This document shows positions 22,689 through 26,665 of a DNA stretch of 26,665 bases, in pieces. Source of the DNA: a virus. The stretch is taken from positions 1 through 26,665 of the IMG/VR virus record IMGVR_UViG_3300006734_000035; one strand, given 5' to 3'. Positions within the stretch are counted from its first letter, which is position 1; the number at the start of each line of letters is the position of its first letter. Under the pieces are notes generated by a model. That model saw only the letters and a list, made by a program, of their open reading frames with translations, was not told the origin of the DNA and ran no database searches. A program made the position numbers and the translations under genes.

Positions 22689-24325
22689 TAACTTGCCGGC
22701 CTCCCACCTTGATATGGAATGTATTCTTTACCATTTTTATCATACATTCTAAAGCTCGACATTTGAACAAAGTCACTTGGTATATTGAATAGTTTCTGTG
22801 CCATTGGCATCATCATTGGAGCACCACAGTTATAAGGTGGTACATCCATTTTAGATAAACCATTTTTTACAATTTCATATTCAGCTTTTTGATTATCTTT
22901 ATTGGTTTGCTCTACCAGTTTTTGCTCCCATTCTGTTAAACCTTCTGCTGTTCCAACCGGAAAATCGGATGGCTCTGGCGGAAATACTTTTTCAGCAAAT
23001 TTCATTGCATAGATATGTTTGCAATATCGAATTTCATCCAATAAAGGAGTCCAAAAGTCTGTAATTGAAGTTATGTTATAAGATCCATCTGGATTTCTTG
23101 AACTGTCATAATCGTTATAGCTGGGCATGCCTTCTGACTTTGCACCTTCAATAGAAGGTAAAGGAGTACTTCTTGTGTATACACCACCAAAATCTCTAAA
23201 CATGCCAGGGCGATCTCTTAACGCACCTCGTTGTGTATCACTGGTTGGAGTAACCTGAGGTGGTATTTCGTATTCAGCAGATGGAGCAACCACTTCCATT
23301 GCTCTATCTTCAGTTCCTTTTGACATTGCTCGATCATCAGGAATTGGATTTCCAAAACGATCTAGTTGTGGGCGCACCGTAGGTATAGGGCCAACACCAG
23401 TAACAACTTCACCTTTATACATTCTTTCAAAACGACCTGGTTTTACGGTTGATGCTTTGGTACGTGGAAAAATTTTATTATTGCTTGTGCTTCCAAGTTG
23501 GGAAATATAAGCATAATCTCTTCTTGTAAAGTCTTGACATGAACAACAATATCTTGTCCCAGTCATCATGAATCGACCTAGTTGAGGACTTGTTCTTGCT
23601 GGTGTGACAAAAACAGCGTCCGTGGTTGATTCAACTGAACCTTGTTTTTGTAATTTAATTATTCCAGTGGCTTCTTGTGTTTCTACAACAACAGCTTGAA
23701 TATACCCATATCTTTTTTGTGTTGTTGGATCAATTGTTTCTGAAGTAATTGGAGCACCACCATCAAAAACTATTCTGGTTTCAAATATTTCACCATTCAT
23801 TGGATAAAGGGGTGGTCTACCAGGTCCTGTAAACACGTATAAAGGGGCTGGTAAAGGATTAAAAATACTCCAGTTTCCTGCTAATTTAACATACCAATAA
23901 TCTTTGTCCTCTGTTACTGATAATATAGACGCTTTAGTTCCTAAGCCATCATTAATATTATCTAAACGTAAACTTCCGCCTAGTCTTACACCGGCCCAGT
24001 GCATTCCAAGTTCTTTGTTCTTAGTTGGAAAACCTTGAAAAACACCTGGTATTCTTGGTTGTTGTCCTGTTGTTGGAACAGTGCCTACAGGAACAATATA
24101 ATCAAATGGATAACTATAGACTTGCCCTATAGAACTATTTGAATAAATTTCAAAACCTCTTCTCCAGCGTGACCAAGCTGATTCTCTATTGGAACTATAA
24201 ATTGAATCAGGAACTGAGCCTTTAGAAAACTCAGTTCTGATTGGTGTTATGCCTTTAGGTTCAATACTTTTTGATTTAGCAAATGAATTAAAAGAACCGA
24301 AGGAGTTTCCGTTCTTTTTTCCCAT
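22688..24325 (-). CDS. Virion-type protein with a split SWIM-like zinc motif
   Basis: The 545-residue protein is Gly/Pro-rich and lacks membrane segments. The first 250 residues look beta-rich (for example GIIKLQKQGSVES and ILSVTEDKDYWYVKLAGNWS). Around residues 259-270 is RYCCSCQDFTRRD, and at 433-442 is RYCKHIYAMKF. Together these give the C-x-C and C-x-H halves of a SWIM zinc-binding motif (C261, C263, C435, H437), separated by about 170 residues instead of the usual short loop. In between lie low-complexity Arg/Pro-rich parts. A late structural role is inferred from its neighbours. Its function, and whether metal is bound, are unknown. No good ribosome site precedes the ATG at 24325; it starts two bases after the previous gene. 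Confidence 0.7.
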   Translation of the reverse strand: MGKKNGNSFGSFNSFAKSKSIEPKGITPIRTEFSKGSVPDSIYSSNRESAWSRWRRGFEIYSNSSIGQVYSYPFDYIVPVGTVPTTGQQPRIPGVFQGFPTKNKELGMHWAGVRLGGSLRLDNINDGLGTKASILSVTEDKDYWYVKLAGNWSIFNPLPAPLYVFTGPGRPPLYPMNGEIFETRIVFDGGAPITSETIDPTTQKRYGYIQAVVVETQEATGIIKLQKQGSVESTTDAVFVTPARTSPQLGRFMMTGTRYCCSCQDFTRRDYAYISQLGSTSNNKIFPRTKASTVKPGRFERMYKGEVVTGVGPIPTVRPQLDRFGNPIPDDRAMSKGTEDRAMEVVAPSAEYEIPPQVTPTSDTQRGALRDRPGMFRDFGGVYTRSTPLPSIEGAKSEGMPSYNDYDSSRNPDGSYNITSITDFWTPLLDEIRYCKHIYAMKFAEKVFPPEPSDFPVGTAEGLTEWEQKLVEQTNKDNQKAEYEIVKNGLSKMDVPPYNCGAPMMMPMAQKLFNIPSDFVQMSSFRMYDKNGKEYIPYQGGRPAS

Positions 24326-24327
24326 GA

Positions 24328-25092
24328 TTAGAAGAAACCGCCTTGCGCTGAAACATGAAGACCGTTGGTATAACCACTAGGGAAAGGACCATCAGGAACC
24401 ACGCCAACATAAATACGGTCACCTTTCTCTAAATAAATGCCTTTATTTCTAAGAGGAACACCATTTGTTAAGCTTGAAGTATCCCCTGCTTGTGGCATGG
24501 GATAAGCAACTTCAGGCATTACATCAGAACAATCAACTTGTTGTGTGTTAGCCGGAACAGTTTTTGAAAATAAAATTTGATAATCACCACTTGCGGGAAT
24601 AGGCGTCGTAGTTCCTCTTGTGTGGTAAAAAACAACTCTTACAGGATCTTGTTGACCATATGCAACACCTTCATAGGTAAAACCAGATGCAACTGTATAA
24701 GTTAAACTACCAAGTAAACCGGTAACTGCAGACGCACCTGTATATGTGTAATATCCATAACCAGAGGTTGCTGCGCCTGTGGCAGTGATATCAGAAATTA
24801 AAACAACTTGACCACTAGAAATATAAACAGCATTGCCAGAGGAAGCTGTTGTTAGTGTGTAATCAGGTGCTCTAGTTGCATCATCTCTAATAATAGAAAT
24901 AGAATCAACGACTCCACCATTATTATTGTCTTCGGTTAACTCTGCATCCATATCAACAAGAATGGATGGTGCTTGACCACCTTGCACAAACAATGTGGAA
25001 GCACTGCCAACGGTTTGTGTAGTTAGTCTTACTGAATCAAACAGCGGTCTATCTACAAGTAAAGGCTGTTTATTGGTGGAAGTTGAAGACAC
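24328..25092 (-). CDS. Virion-type protein sharing a domain with the giant fibre
   Basis: The 254-residue protein begins at a GTG (25092), the only plausible start. Residues 1-60 contain VRLTTQTVGSASTLFVQGG. Residues 77-146 are a beta-rich module (DYTLTTASSGN, then VVLISDITA, GYGYYTYTG, SGFTYEGVAYG) clearly related to residues 400-475 and 791-865 of the fibre. The C-terminal third contains PLRNKGIYLEKGDRIYVGVV and ends HVSAQGGFF, with a beta-sandwich feel. Likely a capsid- or tail-surface protein. It sits just upstream of the SWIM-type gene. Confidence 0.7.
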   Translation of the reverse strand: MSSTSTNKQPLLVDRPLFDSVRLTTQTVGSASTLFVQGGQAPSILVDMDAELTEDNNNGGVVDSISIIRDDATRAPDYTLTTASSGNAVYISSGQVVLISDITATGAATSGYGYYTYTGASAVTGLLGSLTYTVASGFTYEGVAYGQQDPVRVVFYHTRGTTTPIPASGDYQILFSKTVPANTQQVDCSDVMPEVAYPMPQAGDTSSLTNGVPLRNKGIYLEKGDRIYVGVVPDGPFPSGYTNGLHVSAQGGFF

Positions 25093-25122
25093 GGTTATCT
25101 ATATTGTTTTTTTAATTATAGC

Positions 25123-25413
25123 TTATGCCATTTGATTAAACAGTGATTGGAATTGATTGAATTCCTTTAATCCATCCTGTGTTGCAGTTTCAAATAAACT
25201 TTCTGGATTTACTTGCATGTTAAAAAAATCTTGAAATGACTGACCATAATTATTTGTATCAGGCCGAAATTTAAAACGTGCAGCAGCAATAGACTGTGTT
25301 ACTTTTTGTGGATCAAAAGGATAATAAGGAATCAACCTTGATCGATTAAGTTCTCCCGGTGTATAGTCTGTAGACCCTTGATCTACATAATCAGCAAATG
25401 AACTTAAGTTCAT
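25123..25413 (-). CDS. Unknown 96-residue protein
   Basis: The protein is Gln/Asn/Phe-rich (AARFKFRPDTNNYGQSFQDF, then FNQFQSLFNQMA at the end). No family is known to me. Its ATG overlaps the stop of the transglycosylase-like gene (ATGA), indicating coupled translation, and its position suggests a virion or assembly role. Confidence 0.65.
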   Translation of the reverse strand: MNLSSFADYVDQGSTDYTPGELNRSRLIPYYPFDPQKVTQSIAAARFKFRPDTNNYGQSFQDFFNMQVNPESLFETATQDGLKEFNQFQSLFNQMA

Positions 25414-26102
25414 TGGAACATTGCTCCCATTTGTTGAAACAAAGTCATTGGATCTATTAAAGGTCTTTGTTGTAATACTTGATTTAATAAATTATTACTC
25501 ATAATATCTGCAATACTTTTACGTTCTTCTGTTTTTTTAGAGTCACCCAAAGAAATATTAATATTAATAGGAATACCATCAGCAGTTGTAGCTGTGGCGG
25601 TATTTGAATAGGGTTGGTCTGGATCTACCAGGTTTTGGTTAAATGCCTCTGTTCCAGTAAGATTAGAAGCTCCTAATAATTGTTCTGATTGTTTATATAA
25701 ATCTCCACCGCGAGCCATTCTTGGTGCAACAGAGGCTACACTAGTCTTATTGCTATCTTGTGCGTAAATATTTGCATTAGGATTACCGCCTAACACAGTT
25801 GCATAGGCTTTTTGAATACCCATGCCTGGTTTAAATCCTCTTCCTCTAAAAAATTTTTCTACATGTGGCATTTGCTCTGCCACAGAATACTTACCAATCT
25901 TGTTAGGATCTAAACCAACTTCTTGTCTTTCTGGGCCACCAAATTGAATTAAGCCGTAATAATTATTACCGCCTCCTCCCCAAACATTAGGGCGAAATCC
26001 CGACTCTTGAAGAATCAAAGCTCCCAGTTCATTGGGATCCATTCTTAAATTACGAGCTACTGCGCGAACAGCTTCTTTGTCTGCTTGAGTTAAATTTGCC
26101 AT
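25410..26102 (-). CDS. Lytic-transglycosylase-like virion protein
   Basis: The 230-residue protein has a transglycosylase/lysozyme-like N-terminal domain. LGALILQESGFRPNVWGGGG (26-45) holds the putative catalytic Glu33, and NNYYGLIQFGG (46-56) is the second family signature seen in SLT and phage structural muralytic proteins. After residue 120 the protein is low-complexity and acidic, with a beta-like strand (GIPININISLGDSKK). In phages, such proteins usually locally open the cell wall during DNA entry (established for the family). That fits its place among late structural genes. The ATG overlaps the TAA of the preceding gene (TAATG). Confidence 0.75.
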   Translation of the reverse strand: MANLTQADKEAVRAVARNLRMDPNELGALILQESGFRPNVWGGGGNNYYGLIQFGGPERQEVGLDPNKIGKYSVAEQMPHVEKFFRGRGFKPGMGIQKAYATVLGGNPNANIYAQDSNKTSVASVAPRMARGGDLYKQSEQLLGASNLTGTEAFNQNLVDPDQPYSNTATATTADGIPININISLGDSKKTEERKSIADIMSNNLLNQVLQQRPLIDPMTLFQQMGAMFQ

Positions 26103-26665
26103 TACTTTGTGCCCCCTCCAAACTTGCTAAGTCTTCTTAGAAACTCTTGTGCTTTATCTTTTTGATCTTCTGGTAACCCAATATTTGTTTGATCGCCTAA
26201 AGAAGGAATTCCTTGATAACCATAAGAAGGATTTGTTGGATTGAATTGAGGGACATTGGTAACAGGAGGAACATAAGCTCCACTATAAGGACTAACGTTT
26301 ACTCCTGGCATTTGATTACCAAATGCTGCACTGGGATTGAAATTTATTGCACCTTGAGCAGGCTGAGGCAATTCCATTTGTGCTAACAAAGGATTAAAAG
26401 TACCAATGGTTTCTGCTTTTCTTTGTTCTGATGTACCGTATTTTTCTTGGTGGATACGCATGCCAAGTTCATCAAGAACTTGATAATCTTCTGGTGTTTT
26501 AGCTTTAGCTTTTAAATTCATGTATTCTTGCATGGCACCAAAGTTTCCTGCTTGCTGACCAGGTACTTCAGGTGTTGTAGTAACAGGAGCATCTAAACCT
26601 CGTTTCCATTGTTCAGATTGTATCTGTTGTTCAGGAGAAAGAAAAGCTTGCTGACCAGGGAAACC
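26102..26665 (-). CDS. Unknown Gln/Pro-rich protein, cut by the window edge (5' end missing)
   Basis: The frame is open from the right edge through to the TAA at 26102, so the ATG at 26533 is not a firm start. About 187 residues are visible. The extra 44 residues at the edge read GFPGQQAFLSPEQQIQSEQW and continue the style of the rest. PGQQA occurs twice within the first 40 visible residues. The remainder is Pro/Asn/Gly-rich (for example FNPTNPSYGYQGIPSLG) and ends in a short helix (DKAQEFLRRLSKFGGGTK). It is probably disordered. No family is known. Confidence 0.6.
   Translation of the reverse strand, partial: GFPGQQAFLSPEQQIQSEQWKRGLDAPVTTTPEVPGQQAGNFGAMQEYMNLKAKAKTPEDYQVLDELGMRIHQEKYGTSEQRKAETIGTFNPLLAQMELPQPAQGAINFNPSAAFGNQMPGVNVSPYSGAYVPPVTNVPQFNPTNPSYGYQGIPSLGDQTNIGLPEDQKDKAQEFLRRLSKFGGGTK

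Overview
The window is a stretch of a tailed, double-stranded DNA phage genome. It is AT-rich and tightly packed, with many overlapping or touching stop and start codons, no ribosomal RNA and no tRNA that I could see. The most likely host is a cyanobacterium with phycobilisomes. This rests on a small protein (15950..16237, minus strand) whose pattern matches the phycobilisome-degradation adaptor NblA, and on the general gene style: a DUF3310 protein, a cyanobacterial-type HNH nuclease, dCTP deaminase, and very long repetitive tail proteins. The host is an inference. No terminase, portal, major capsid or sheath gene is visible, so the phage family cannot be fixed from this window.

Layout. Positions 1-1451 (plus) hold the tail end of an unknown gene and four small or medium unknown genes. 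Positions 1448-12182 (minus) form a host-recognition and lysis block. In transcription order it holds a small glutamine-rich membrane protein, a 1942-residue fibre, a 536-residue protein built from about ten propeller-like blades, a tail-fibre-assembly-chaperone-like protein, a 109-frame (103-residue) unknown, a glycosyltransferase, a two-domain peptidoglycan hydrolase (glucosaminidase plus C39-type peptidase), and a small unknown. Positions 12200-14653 (plus) are an early-type operon: a helix-turn-helix protein, two unknowns, a Dam-like methyltransferase relative and dCTP deaminase. Positions 14650-14988 (minus) and 15046-15623 (plus) hold small unknowns and a DUF3310 protein.

Positions 15620-21631 (minus) hold an unknown, the NblA-like protein, a GH24-type lysozyme, three small proteins (two of them under 60 residues), a 1247-residue probable virion protein and an HNH nuclease. 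Positions 21755-21991 (plus) hold a second helix-turn-helix protein, with an intrinsic terminator downstream that lies inside the opposing gene. Positions 21930-26665 (minus) hold a degenerate integrase-like protein, then virion-type genes: a small unknown, a 545-residue protein with a split SWIM-like metal motif, a 254-residue protein sharing a domain with the giant fibre, a small unknown, a transglycosylase-like protein and a gene cut by the window edge.

How the parts may work together (inference): the minus-strand genes are mainly late functions (virion, adsorption, lysis), and the short plus-strand islands are early or regulatory functions. The strongest points of interest are the NblA-like gene, the closed ten-blade propeller design, a beta-rich module shared between two different structural proteins, recently duplicated 75-bp units in the fibre, a split SWIM motif, and a terminator antisense to a decayed recombinase.
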